22,251 nucleotides of DNA from JBJTIF01 sp046094825. GTDB taxonomy: Bacteria > Actinomycetota > UBA4738 > HRBIN12. The stretch lies in the NCBI GenBank assembly GCA_046094825.1, contig JBJTIF010000009.1, forward strand, positions 1 to 22,251, in the 5' to 3' direction. The notes beneath the pieces are model-generated. The model ran no database searches and was not told where the DNA came from. It saw only the letters and a list, made by a program, of their open reading frames with translations. This document shows, one piece after another, positions 15,474 to 21,930 of this stretch. The position numbers were made by a program, and so were the translations under genes. Every line of letters begins with the position of its first letter. Position 1 is the first letter of the stretch.

Positions 15474-15503
15474 GGCCCCATCGTAGCCGCCCCCGATGGG
15501 GCC
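15474..15503. promoter_or_regulatory. Perfect 10-10-10 inverted repeat, likely operator of the catabolic operon
   Basis: GGCCCCATCG (15474-15483) and CGATGGGGCC (15494-15503) are exact reverse complements with a 10-base spacer. The repeat covers the TACGAT -10 box of the aldehyde dehydrogenase operon, where a bound dimeric repressor would block RNA polymerase. The nearest regulator gene is the TetR family gene at 16404-17063. Confidence 0.6.
15480..15485 (-). promoter_or_regulatory. Putative -10 box of the six-gene catabolic operon
   Basis: TACGAT on the minus strand, about 45 nt before GTG 15435, with a ribosome-binding site between. It lies partly in the left arm and partly in the spacer of the inverted repeat at 15474-15503. 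Confidence 0.42.
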
Positions 15504-15624
15504 CAGAGGGTCGCGGTCGGGTGCCGCCGCGGGCACGCAGGCGTGCCTCCCGCCGCGTCGCGCGGAGGGTCGCCGGGAGGACGGAACCCGCTCCGGCCTC
15601 CCCGGAACGACGGCCGCGCGGCCG

Positions 15625-15630
15625 TATCAT
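15625..15630 (+). promoter_or_regulatory. Putative -10 box of the FAH-like gene (leaderless)
   Basis: TATCAT ends 9 nt before GTG 15640, with only C/G bases and no Shine-Dalgarno sequence in between. Confidence 0.5.
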
Positions 15631-15639
15631 CGCGCCCCC

Positions 15640-16407
15640 GTGCGGTTCGTCACGTTCGACGACGGGGGCCGCAGGCGGCTCGGGGCGCTCCTCGACGGAC
15701 GGGTCGTCGATCTCCCCGGACTCCTCGGTCACCCCGCCTTCCCCACCGCGATGGAGCACCTCGTCCGTCGCAACGGGGGAACGGTGCTCACCGCTGCCCG
15801 CGCGGCGCTCGCGCGCCCGGACGCGGAGGCGTTCGCCGTCGACCGCCCCCGCCTCCTCGTCCCGATCGTCCCGGCGTCGCTGCGTTCGCCCGATGCGACC
15901 GCGGGGCAGCGCGCGCTGCTCGGTCCCGACACCGTCGTCCCGTGGCCGCACGGGGCGGCCGCGCTCGAACTCCGGCCGAAGCTCGTCGCGGTGCTGCGCC
16001 GTTCGCTCGTCGGCGCGCGCGTCGAGAGCGTCGCGGACGCCGTGTTCGGCCACACGCTCCTCATCGACTGGCGCGGCGTCCGCGACGACGGTTCGCTCCT
16101 GCCGGAGGATCGCGTCCCGGTCACGCTCGGACCGTCGATCACGACGCCGGAGGACTGGGAACCGGTCGGCGCGATGCTGCGGATCCTCGTCGACGGTGCG
16201 CGGTGGGTCGAGGGGCCGCTGAGCGGCGCCGTGGACCGACTCGCCCGCGACGTCGCGACGGCGTCGCGACTCGCGCCGCTCGAAGCGGGCGACGCGTTCG
16301 CCTCGCTCCCGCTCACGACGGGCGACTGCCGGGTCCCCGCGGGATCGGTCGTCGAGCTCTCGCTCGAGGGGATCGGGGATCTGCGGGTCGAGGTCGGGCG
16401 GGACTAA
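15640..16407 (+). CDS. Degenerate fumarylacetoacetate hydrolase (FAH) fold protein
   Basis: The N-terminus (VRFVTFDDGGRRRLGALLDGRVVDL) is typical of FAH family proteins, which include hydrolases, decarboxylases and isomerases acting on beta-dicarbonyl or oxo acids. Later segments (LELRPKLVAVLRR, GHTLLIDWRGVRDD, TLGPSITTPEDW, ending GDCRVPAGSVVELSLEGIGDLRVEVG) follow the order of the catalytic domain. However, the usual metal-binding pattern of two Glu and one Asp is not clearly preserved, so it may be inactive or altered. The protein has 255 residues from GTG 15640, which follows a TATCAT box. It diverges from the catabolic operon and converges on tetR with a 4-base overlap of the 3' ends. 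Confidence 0.68.
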   Translation: MRFVTFDDGGRRRLGALLDGRVVDLPGLLGHPAFPTAMEHLVRRNGGTVLTAARAALARPDAEAFAVDRPRLLVPIVPASLRSPDATAGQRALLGPDTVVPWPHGAAALELRPKLVAVLRRSLVGARVESVADAVFGHTLLIDWRGVRDDGSLLPEDRVPVTLGPSITTPEDWEPVGAMLRILVDGARWVEGPLSGAVDRLARDVATASRLAPLEAGDAFASLPLTTGDCRVPAGSVVELSLEGIGDLRVEVGRD

Positions 16408-17063
16408 CCGGCCACGGGACCGACCGCTTGGCCCCGGTCATCCGCCGCACCGCCGATGCCGTTGCGCAGGACCTCGAGGAACTCCCCGATGCGCTCCGCG
16501 CGACGATCGGGGGCTCCCTGCCGTCGACGCACGAGCCCCGGATCGAACTCCTCGCTCGCGAGCGCGTCCTGGAACCGGTCGCCGGCCCACTCGAGCATCG
16601 ACGCGAGCATCTCGACGTCGACGTCGGACCGCAGGTCGCCCCGGGCCACGCCGAACTCGATGAACTCGAGCGTGCCGTAGGGATCCTCGCTCCGCATGAA
16701 CCGCTCGATCGGGCGGTGGAGCGCGAGTCCGGAGTCGTACCGACCGATGAGCGTGACGCGGTTCGCAGCGCGGTTGCGCTCCATGAGCTCCTCGGCGTTC
16801 TCGAGCCAGTACTCGAGGACCGCCCAGAACCCCCGCCCGACGACGTCGGCCGGCGCGTCGAGCCACCGGGGCAGGAGCCCGGCCGCGTGCTCGTAGACGG
16901 CGAGGAAGAGTCCTTCCTTGCTGCCGAAGTGGAGGAACACCGTCCCCTTCGCGACGCCGACCTCGCGGGCGATGTCCTCGACGCGGGTGTTGCGGTAGCC
17001 GTGGTCGGCGAACCGGCGCATCGCGGCGTCGACGATCTGCGCCCTGCGGGCCGCGGTCTCCAT
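16404..17063 (-). CDS. TetR family transcriptional regulator
   Basis: A 219-residue TetR-type repressor. The N-terminal helix-turn-helix domain (about residues 5-55) is clear: RRAQIVDAAMRRFADHGYRNTRVEDIAREVGVAKGTVFLHFGSKEGLF. The remaining 165 residues are a helical ligand-binding and dimerisation domain rich in aromatic residues, with no recognisable ligand specificity. ATG 17063 follows a TACCGT box by 6 nt, implying a leaderless mRNA. The 3' end overlaps that of the FAH-like gene by 3-4 bases. It is the only local regulator near the catabolic operon and its palindromic operator, but control of that operon is a guess. Confidence 0.9.
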   Translation of the reverse strand: METAARRAQIVDAAMRRFADHGYRNTRVEDIAREVGVAKGTVFLHFGSKEGLFLAVYEHAAGLLPRWLDAPADVVGRGFWAVLEYWLENAEELMERNRAANRVTLIGRYDSGLALHRPIERFMRSEDPYGTLEFIEFGVARGDLRSDVDVEMLASMLEWAGDRFQDALASEEFDPGLVRRRQGAPDRRAERIGEFLEVLRNGIGGAADDRGQAVGPVAG

Positions 17064-17069
17064 CCCGAG

Positions 17070-17075
17070 ACGGTA
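17070..17075 (-). promoter_or_regulatory. Putative -10 box of tetR (leaderless)
   Basis: TACCGT on the minus strand, 6 nt before ATG 17063. The surrounding 17071-17093 stretch is unusually AT-rich for this genome and contains the palindrome CGGTACCG, a possible autoregulatory site. Confidence 0.42.
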
Positions 17076-17080
17076 CCGAA

Positions 17081-17367
17081 TTACGAAATAGAAGAGCCCG
17101 AGGAGTCTCGGGCTCGCCGGGGACTCGCGTCCCCCGCCACCCTCAACCCCTCGGGCTCATGTGCCCCGAGCAACCTCCGTACCGCCGTCTCGGTTTCCCT
17201 GGCGGTAGACCCTTTCGTTGGGCTTTGGGGCGTCCCGAGCCTCCCCGCCCGCACAGCCAGGTAGCTCGCCCGACCGTACGACCAAGTGCGCCCAGTTCGC
17301 CTTACGGCTTTCCCAGGGGTCCCCACTGCAAGGTTCCCTGACTCGGCAGTCCCGGCTGCTCGGAGCA
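17081..17367 (-). ncRNA. Candidate structured non-coding RNA of about 285 nt, family not recognised
   Basis: The 459-base gap between the GNAT gene and tetR (17064-17522) holds no credible protein gene but a transcription unit on the minus strand. It has a consensus-like promoter (TTGACC, 17 nt, TAGATT) giving a start near 17367 and an intrinsic terminator at 17094-17115. Between them are a 10-pair long-range helix joining 17354-17363 with 17166-17175, a 7-pair stem (17201-17207 with 17180-17186), a GUAA-capped stem (17299-17308) and a GCGA-capped stem (17119-17134). GNRA loops form only on this strand. I find none of the conserved motifs of RNase P, tmRNA, SRP, T-box, TPP, SAM or cobalamin RNAs. 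It could be a stand-alone RNA or a long tetR leader. Confidence 0.6.
17094..17115 (-). terminator. Intrinsic terminator of the candidate ncRNA
   Basis: On the minus strand, GAGCCCGAG, loop ACTC, CTCGGGCTC form a perfect 9-pair stem followed by a T-rich tail TTCTATTT (17093-17086). It is the clearest rho-independent terminator in the window and ends about 23 nt before tetR ATG. Confidence 0.82.
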
Positions 17368-17373
17368 AGGGGG

Positions 17374-17402
17374 AATCTAGGCATCCGCGCGATCGCGGTC
17401 AA
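17374..17402 (-). promoter_or_regulatory. Consensus-type promoter of the candidate ncRNA
   Basis: TTGACC (minus strand, 17402-17397), a spacer of exactly 17 nt, then TAGATT (17379-17374). It is the only promoter seen here with both boxes near the housekeeping sigma consensus. Start is expected 6-8 nt downstream, near 17367. Confidence 0.68.
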
Positions 17403-17403
17403 A

Positions 17404-17415
17404 CGCGTGAACGCG
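17404..17415. promoter_or_regulatory. Inverted repeat directly upstream of the ncRNA promoter
   Basis: CGCGTGAACGCG has 5-base arms around a 2-base centre and abuts the -35 box. It could be a protein-binding site; in a genome this GC-rich a chance palindrome of this size is also possible. Confidence 0.3.
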
Positions 17416-17457
17416 CAGGTCAGCGGCCGAATCCGCAGGTCACGGGGTTGCGCGAAA

Positions 17458-17480
17458 GAGTGACACGTTCCTTGTCACTC
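17458..17480 (-). terminator. Stem-loop after the GNAT gene, likely terminator
   Basis: Arms GAGTGACA and TGTCACTC pair perfectly (8 pairs, 7-nt loop) 43 nt after the GNAT stop. On the minus strand a short TTTC follows. The U-tract is weak, so termination may be partial. A second perfect palindrome lies at 17485-17501 (7-base arms GTGCGAC/GTCGCAC, 3-base loop). Confidence 0.55.
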
Positions 17481-17522
17481 TCGGGTGCGACGTCGTCGCA
17501 CGGGGCGTGACGGCCGGGTCGC

Positions 17523-18089
17523 TCACGGGCGCGGGTCGGTGGCGCGCGCCGCGGCGAAAGCCGCGCGCGCCACCGCGTACTCGTCGCGCGTGACGCTCAT
17601 GACGACGCGGTCGTGGAACGTCCCGTCGACCCACCGCGACCGGTCGCGGAGCGTCGCCTCGCGGACGAACCCGCACGCCGCGTACGTGTGGAGCGCGCGG
17701 GCGTTCTCCGCGAGGCCCCAGAGCTCGACGAGGTGGAGGTCGAAGGTCGCGAAGCCCCACCCGAGCAGGACGAGGATCGCCTCGCGGCCGAGGTGTCGCC
17801 CGGCGACGTCCGCCTCGCCGAGGAACGCGTAGAGCGCGCAGATCCGATCGCGTTCGCGGAAGGCGTTCAGGCCGACGCGCCCGATCGGGCGTCCGTCGAC
17901 CTCGACGACGAAGGGGTGCCCCTCCTGCCGCGCGCGGGCCTCGGAGGCCGCGATCTCCTCGAGGGTGAAGGGGTGGTCGTAGTCCATCCGCCACGCGACG
18001 TCGGGGTCGTTCTGCCAGCGGAGGATCGACGGGAGGTCGTCCTCGCGCGTCGGCCGCAGCAGGACGCGCGGACCGCGGACCTCCGTCAT
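17523..18089 (-). CDS. GNAT family N-acetyltransferase (RimJ/RimL-like)
   Basis: A 188-residue acetyltransferase using acetyl-CoA. The N-terminal VLLRPTREDDLPSILRWQNDPDV is typical of the RimJ/RimL and ribosomal-alanine acetyltransferase-like branch, and the acetyl-CoA-binding region reads GRHLGREAILVLLGWGF, with ENARALHTYAACGFVREA after it. The substrate (protein N-terminus, antibiotic or metabolite) cannot be told. ATG 18089 overlaps the glycosyltransferase stop (ATGA), so the two are co-translated. Two stem-loops follow the stop. Confidence 0.88.
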   Translation of the reverse strand: MTEVRGPRVLLRPTREDDLPSILRWQNDPDVAWRMDYDHPFTLEEIAASEARARQEGHPFVVEVDGRPIGRVGLNAFRERDRICALYAFLGEADVAGRHLGREAILVLLGWGFATFDLHLVELWGLAENARALHTYAACGFVREATLRDRSRWVDGTFHDRVVMSVTRDEYAVARAAFAAARATDPRP

Positions 18090-19351
18090 GCGGGCGGCAG
18101 GAGCTCGCGGTAGACGGCGGCGATCTCCGCCGTCGTCGCCTCCCACGAGAACGCGGCGGCGGCGAGCGCCGCACGGCGGCCCATCGCCGCCGCGTCCTCG
18201 GGATCACGGAGGAGCGCGAGGAGGCGATCCGCGTGCGTGCGGGGGTCGTGCCCCTCGACGAGGAACCCGGTCACGCCGTCGTCGACGACGTAGCGGAGCC
18301 CTCCGACCGCCGCGGCGACGACCGGCGTGCCGCAGGCGAGCGCCTCGAGCGCGACGAGCCCGAAGGATTCTGAGCGCGACGGGACGAGGACCGCGTCGGC
18401 GGCGGCGTAGAACTCCGCGAGACGCTCCTGCGGCTGCGGCGGGAAGAGCATCACGCGGTCGGCGATCCCGAGCGAGGCGGCGAGGTCCATGAGCCGCGCG
18501 ACGTCGGCGCCGTGCCCCGAGCCGCTCGGGCCGCCGACGATCGCGAGGATCACGTGGCGCGTGTGCTCCGGGTCGCGCTGCACGGCCTCCGCGAGCGTCC
18601 GGACCGCGACGTCGGGGCCCTTGTGCGCCTGGAGCCGCCCGACGAACAGGACGATCCGCGCGCCGGCGAGGTGGAGTTCACGACGCGCCGCCTCGCGGTC
18701 GCGGGGGTGGAAGATCGCGTGGTCGACGCCCGGCGGGACGACGCGGATCCGCGAGGCGTCCGCGCGGTAGAGGCCGACGAGCTGGGCGGCCTCCGCGGGG
18801 GTCGCCGCCATGATGCGGTCCGCGTCGGCCACGACCGCGTCCTCGCCCTCGAGACGGCGCAGCGGTTCGGGTTCCTCACCGAGGGCGAGCGATCGGTTCT
18901 TCACCTTGCCGAGCGTGTGGAACGACGCGACGAGGGGCACCTGCCAGATCGTCTTCGCGCGCTGGCCGACCCATCCGGAGAGCCAGTAGTGCGCGTGGAC
19001 GAGGTCGTAGTCGGTGCGTTCGACCCGGGTCCGGTGCAGGACCCCCTCGAGGAACTCCGGGAGGAGCCGGTGGAGCTCCTCCTTCGCGACGCCGTCCGGC
19101 GGCCCGGCCTCGACCTGGATGAGCCGCGAGCCGTCCCCGAGGTCCTCGATGTCGCGGCTGCGGCGGTCGCGGCGACGCGTGAACACGTCGACGAGGAGTC
19201 CCCGCCGGGCCATGCGCTCGGCGGCCTCGCGGACGTAGACGTTCATCCCGCCCGCGTCACCCGTGCCGGGCTGGTCCGCGGGGGACGTGTGGAGGGAGAC
19301 GACCGCGACGCGCGGACCCTCGCTGCGACGGCGCTTCCGGGGGAACCTCAC
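18086..19351 (-). CDS. MshA-like GT4 family glycosyltransferase
   Basis: A 421-residue retaining glycosyltransferase of the GT-B fold. The N-terminal SLHTSP..QPGTGDAGGMNVYV and the VHAHYWLSGWVGQ segment closely follow MshA, which joins UDP-GlcNAc to inositol-3-phosphate in mycothiol synthesis. The C-terminal donor-binding domain shows VLFVGRLQAHKGPD and the E-x7-E motif within SRSESFGLVALEALACGTPV. A sucrose-phosphate synthase-like or other inositol/sugar transferase is possible, since MshA-like proteins also occur outside mycothiol producers. GTG 19351 follows a TACCAT box by 7 nt and has no ribosome-binding site. It is followed by an overlapping GNAT gene. Confidence 0.82.
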   Translation of the reverse strand: MRFPRKRRRSEGPRVAVVSLHTSPADQPGTGDAGGMNVYVREAAERMARRGLLVDVFTRRRDRRSRDIEDLGDGSRLIQVEAGPPDGVAKEELHRLLPEFLEGVLHRTRVERTDYDLVHAHYWLSGWVGQRAKTIWQVPLVASFHTLGKVKNRSLALGEEPEPLRRLEGEDAVVADADRIMAATPAEAAQLVGLYRADASRIRVVPPGVDHAIFHPRDREAARRELHLAGARIVLFVGRLQAHKGPDVAVRTLAEAVQRDPEHTRHVILAIVGGPSGSGHGADVARLMDLAASLGIADRVMLFPPQPQERLAEFYAAADAVLVPSRSESFGLVALEALACGTPVVAAAVGGLRYVVDDGVTGFLVEGHDPRTHADRLLALLRDPEDAAAMGRRAALAAAAFSWEATTAEIAAVYRELLPPA

Positions 19352-19358
19352 GGAGCCG

Positions 19359-19364
19359 ATGGTA
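19359..19364 (-). promoter_or_regulatory. Putative -10 box of the MshA-like gene (leaderless)
   Basis: TACCAT on the minus strand ends 7 nt before GTG 19351. The gap between prs and this gene (19352-19417) holds nothing else I can identify. Confidence 0.48.
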
Positions 19365-19417
19365 CGCGGGCGACCGACGCGAGGGCCGGCGCTGCGCCCG
19401 GGGGCGGCCCGGCGTCC

Positions 19418-20395
19418 CTACTGGTTCTCGCCGCGGAAGATCTCCGAGACGCTCGCGTCCTCGAACACCGCCATGAGAGCGTCCGCGATGAGGGGCGCGA
19501 TCGAGAGGACCTTCAGCTTCGGGAAGTGCTTCTCCGGGGGGATCGGCAGGGTGTTCGTCACGACGACCTCGGTGATCGGCGACTCCTCGAGGTTCTGGAC
19601 GGCCTTGCCGGAGAGCACCGGGTGCGTCGCGGCGGCGTAGATCGCGGCGGCGCCGTGCTCGCGGCGGGCGTGCGCGCCCTTCGCGATCGTCCCCGCGGTG
19701 TCGATCATGTCGTCGACGAGGACGCAGGGGCGGCCCGCGACCTCCCCGACGACCGCCATCTCGTCGATCTTGTTCGCCTCGTGCCGCGACCGACGCTTGT
19801 AGAGGAACGCGAGGTCCGCGTGGAGGTACTCGCGGAGCCGCTCCGCGGTCTTGATGCGGCCGGCGTCGGGCGCGACGACGATGAGGTCGTCGCCGTAGAG
19901 CGCGAGCTCGTCGCGGAGGTAGTCCGTGAGGATCGGCAGCGCCGTGAGGTGGTCGAAGGGGAAGTCGAAGTAGCCCTGGATCTGTCCGGCGTGGAGGTCG
20001 ACGGAAACGACGCGGTCGGCGCCGGCGGCGGTGAGGAGGTCGGCGACGAGCCGCGCGGAGATCGGTTCGCGGGCGAGGCCCTTCTTGTCCTGGCGCGAGT
20101 ACCCGTAGTACGGGATCACCGCGGTGATGCGCTTCGCCGAGGCGCGCTTCAGCGCGTCGATCATGATGAGCTGCTCCATGATCGCCTCGTTCACCGGGTC
20201 GGCGTGCGTCTGGATCACGAAGACGTCCGCGCCGCGGACGCTCTCCTCCGACCGGACGTAGATCTCCCCGGAGGCGAACCGCGTGAGCTTCTGCTTCGCG
20301 ATCGAGAGCCCGAGGTGGGTGGCGATCTCCTCCGCGAGGGCGGGATGGGCGTTGCCGGTGAAGACCATCATGGTCTTCTTCGTCACGATCTCCAC
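19418..20395 (-). CDS. prs: Ribose-phosphate pyrophosphokinase (PRPP synthetase)
   Basis: This enzyme makes PRPP from ribose-5-phosphate and ATP for nucleotide, histidine and tryptophan synthesis. Key segments are all present: FASGEIYV, PYYGYSRQDKKG (95-106), the family signature around DRVVSVDLHAGQIQGYF (127-143), the KRRSRHEAN loop and the PRPP-binding loop VLVDDMIDTAGT (225-236). Starting at GTG 20395 gives 325 residues and leaves 2 nt after the glmU stop; ATG 20371 or 20368 would trim about 8 residues. It lies directly behind glmU, a classic pairing that links UDP-GlcNAc and PRPP supply. Confidence 0.95.
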   Translation of the reverse strand: MEIVTKKTMMVFTGNAHPALAEEIATHLGLSIAKQKLTRFASGEIYVRSEESVRGADVFVIQTHADPVNEAIMEQLIMIDALKRASAKRITAVIPYYGYSRQDKKGLAREPISARLVADLLTAAGADRVVSVDLHAGQIQGYFDFPFDHLTALPILTDYLRDELALYGDDLIVVAPDAGRIKTAERLREYLHADLAFLYKRRSRHEANKIDEMAVVGEVAGRPCVLVDDMIDTAGTIAKGAHARREHGAAAIYAAATHPVLSGKAVQNLEESPITEVVVTNTLPIPPEKHFPKLKVLSIAPLIADALMAVFEDASVSEIFRGENQ

Positions 20396-20397
20396 GT

Positions 20398-21849
20398 TCA
20401 GCGCCTCCCCTTCGGCTCCGAGGTCCGCGTGCCCGACCGCTTCGCGGCCCGCGTCCCCGCGGTCCTCCCCTTGCGCTCCGCGTACCCCTCGACCGTGCGC
20501 TGCTCCGCCCGTTCGATCGCGAGGGCTCCGGGCGGCACGTCCCGCGTCACCACGGAGCCGGCCGCCGTCATCGCCCCCGCGCCGACCTCGATCGGCGCGA
20601 TGAGCATCGTATCCGAGCCGATGAACGCATCGTCGCCGATCCGCGTCCGATGCTTGCGGCGGCCGTCGTAGTTCACCGTGACCGTGCCCGCCCCGACGTT
20701 CACGCCGCGACCGATGTCGGCGTCCCCGACGTAGGCGAGGTGCGGGACCTTCGAGCCCTCCCCGATCGTCGCGTTCTTCACCTCGACGAAGCCGCCCGCG
20801 GCCGCCCGGTCGGCGAGGACCGTCCCCGGGCGCAGTCGGGCGTAGGGGCCGACGCGGACGTCGCGCCCGAGGCGGGCACCGAGGACGACCGAGAACTGCA
20901 CGTCGGTCCCGTCGCCGACGACCGTGTCGACGACCCGCGATCCCGGACCGATCCGGCAGCCCCGGCCGATCCGCGTCGCGCCCTCGAGGAACGTGAGCGG
21001 CAGGATGGTCGTGTCGGCCCCGATCTCGATGCCGACGTCGATGTAGGTCTGCTCGGGGTCCACGAGGAGGACACCGCGATCCATGTGCGCGCGGTTGATC
21101 CGTCGCCGCACGAGCGCGGCGACGGCCGCGAGGTCGGCCTGGGAGTTGGGCCCGAGGAGCCCGCCGGTGTCCGCGCGGAGCGCGGAGACGCGCTCGCCGG
21201 CACCGAGGAGGAACGGGAACACGGCGTTCAGGTAGTACTCGCGCTGGCGGTTGTTCCGCCGGATCCTCGGGAGCGCCGCCGCGAGGTCGGCGCGCCGGAA
21301 GGCCATGACGAGCGTCGACACCTCGCGGATCGCGAGGAGGTCCTTCGGCGCATCCGTGCCCTCGACGATGTCGAGGAGCCGATCCCCGTCGCGGACGATG
21401 CGGGCGTAGGCCTTCGGGTCGCTCGCCTCCGTCGTGAGGATCGACGCGGCGCTCCGCGTCCGGCGGTGGAGGCGCAGGAGCGCGCGGACGTCGTCCTCGC
21501 GGACGGGGTCGAAGTCGCCGCCGACGACGAGGACGTCGTCGACCGTCCCGATCGCGCGGGTCGCCGCCCGCACCGCGTGGCCGGTTCCGAGCGGCTCGCG
21601 TTGCGTGACGAACGTCGGCGCGGGCTCGAGGCCGAACGACCGCACCGCGTCGGCGATCGCGCCCGCGCCGGGCGGCAGGACGACGACGAGCCGCTCGGGC
21701 TTCGCGGCGAGCGCGAGCTGCAGCGCGTGCCACAGGAGCGGTCGGCCGCAGAGGGGCTGGAGGACCTTCGGGGTCGCCGTGCGGAACCGCGTCCCGAGGC
21801 CGCCCGCGAGGACGACCGCGGCGAGCGAGGCGCTCCGGGTCCTGGCCAT
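20398..21849 (-). CDS. glmU: Bifunctional UDP-GlcNAc pyrophosphorylase / GlcN-1-P acetyltransferase
   Basis: GlmU acetylates glucosamine-1-phosphate and couples it to UTP, giving UDP-GlcNAc for peptidoglycan. The N-terminal nucleotidyltransferase domain has LAGGLGTRF..TPKVL and QREPLGTGHAVR. The C-terminal left-handed beta-helix has PHLAYVGDADIG, whose His matches E. coli H363, plus GAGTVTVNYDGRRKHRTRIGDDAFIGSD. Length is 483 residues. ATG 21849 has GGAGG 4 nt upstream. The pyrophosphorylase site is divergent: the usual GDVPL reads GGDFDPV, and the Asn of the EINTG motif is Ser. The C-terminal ~25 residues are Lys/Arg-rich. An 11-base sequence is repeated in tandem just upstream of the ribosome-binding site. 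Confidence 0.92.
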   Translation of the reverse strand: MARTRSASLAAVVLAGGLGTRFRTATPKVLQPLCGRPLLWHALQLALAAKPERLVVVLPPGAGAIADAVRSFGLEPAPTFVTQREPLGTGHAVRAATRAIGTVDDVLVVGGDFDPVREDDVRALLRLHRRTRSAASILTTEASDPKAYARIVRDGDRLLDIVEGTDAPKDLLAIREVSTLVMAFRRADLAAALPRIRRNNRQREYYLNAVFPFLLGAGERVSALRADTGGLLGPNSQADLAAVAALVRRRINRAHMDRGVLLVDPEQTYIDVGIEIGADTTILPLTFLEGATRIGRGCRIGPGSRVVDTVVGDGTDVQFSVVLGARLGRDVRVGPYARLRPGTVLADRAAAGGFVEVKNATIGEGSKVPHLAYVGDADIGRGVNVGAGTVTVNYDGRRKHRTRIGDDAFIGSDTMLIAPIEVGAGAMTAAGSVVTRDVPPGALAIERAEQRTVEGYAERKGRTAGTRAAKRSGTRTSEPKGRR

Positions 21850-21930
21850 CTCTCCTCCGTGCCGCGTCCGTGCCGCGTCCGAGCGGGCGGCGGATCGGTC
21901 CCGCCCACGTCCCCGGCCGTCGGCCGAGCG

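Noticed and set aside
17119..17150. GAGGGTGGCGGGGGACGC on the minus strand looks slightly like a T-box sequence
   Set aside because: The invariant GGNACCGCG core is absent and there is no downstream tRNA synthetase or amino acid gene.
17328..17343. Minus-strand AGTCAGGGAACCTTGC resembles the B12 box of cobalamin riboswitches (12 of 16 positions)
   Set aside because: The other conserved cobalamin elements are missing and the box would lie at the 5' end of the RNA, not at the 3' side of the aptamer.
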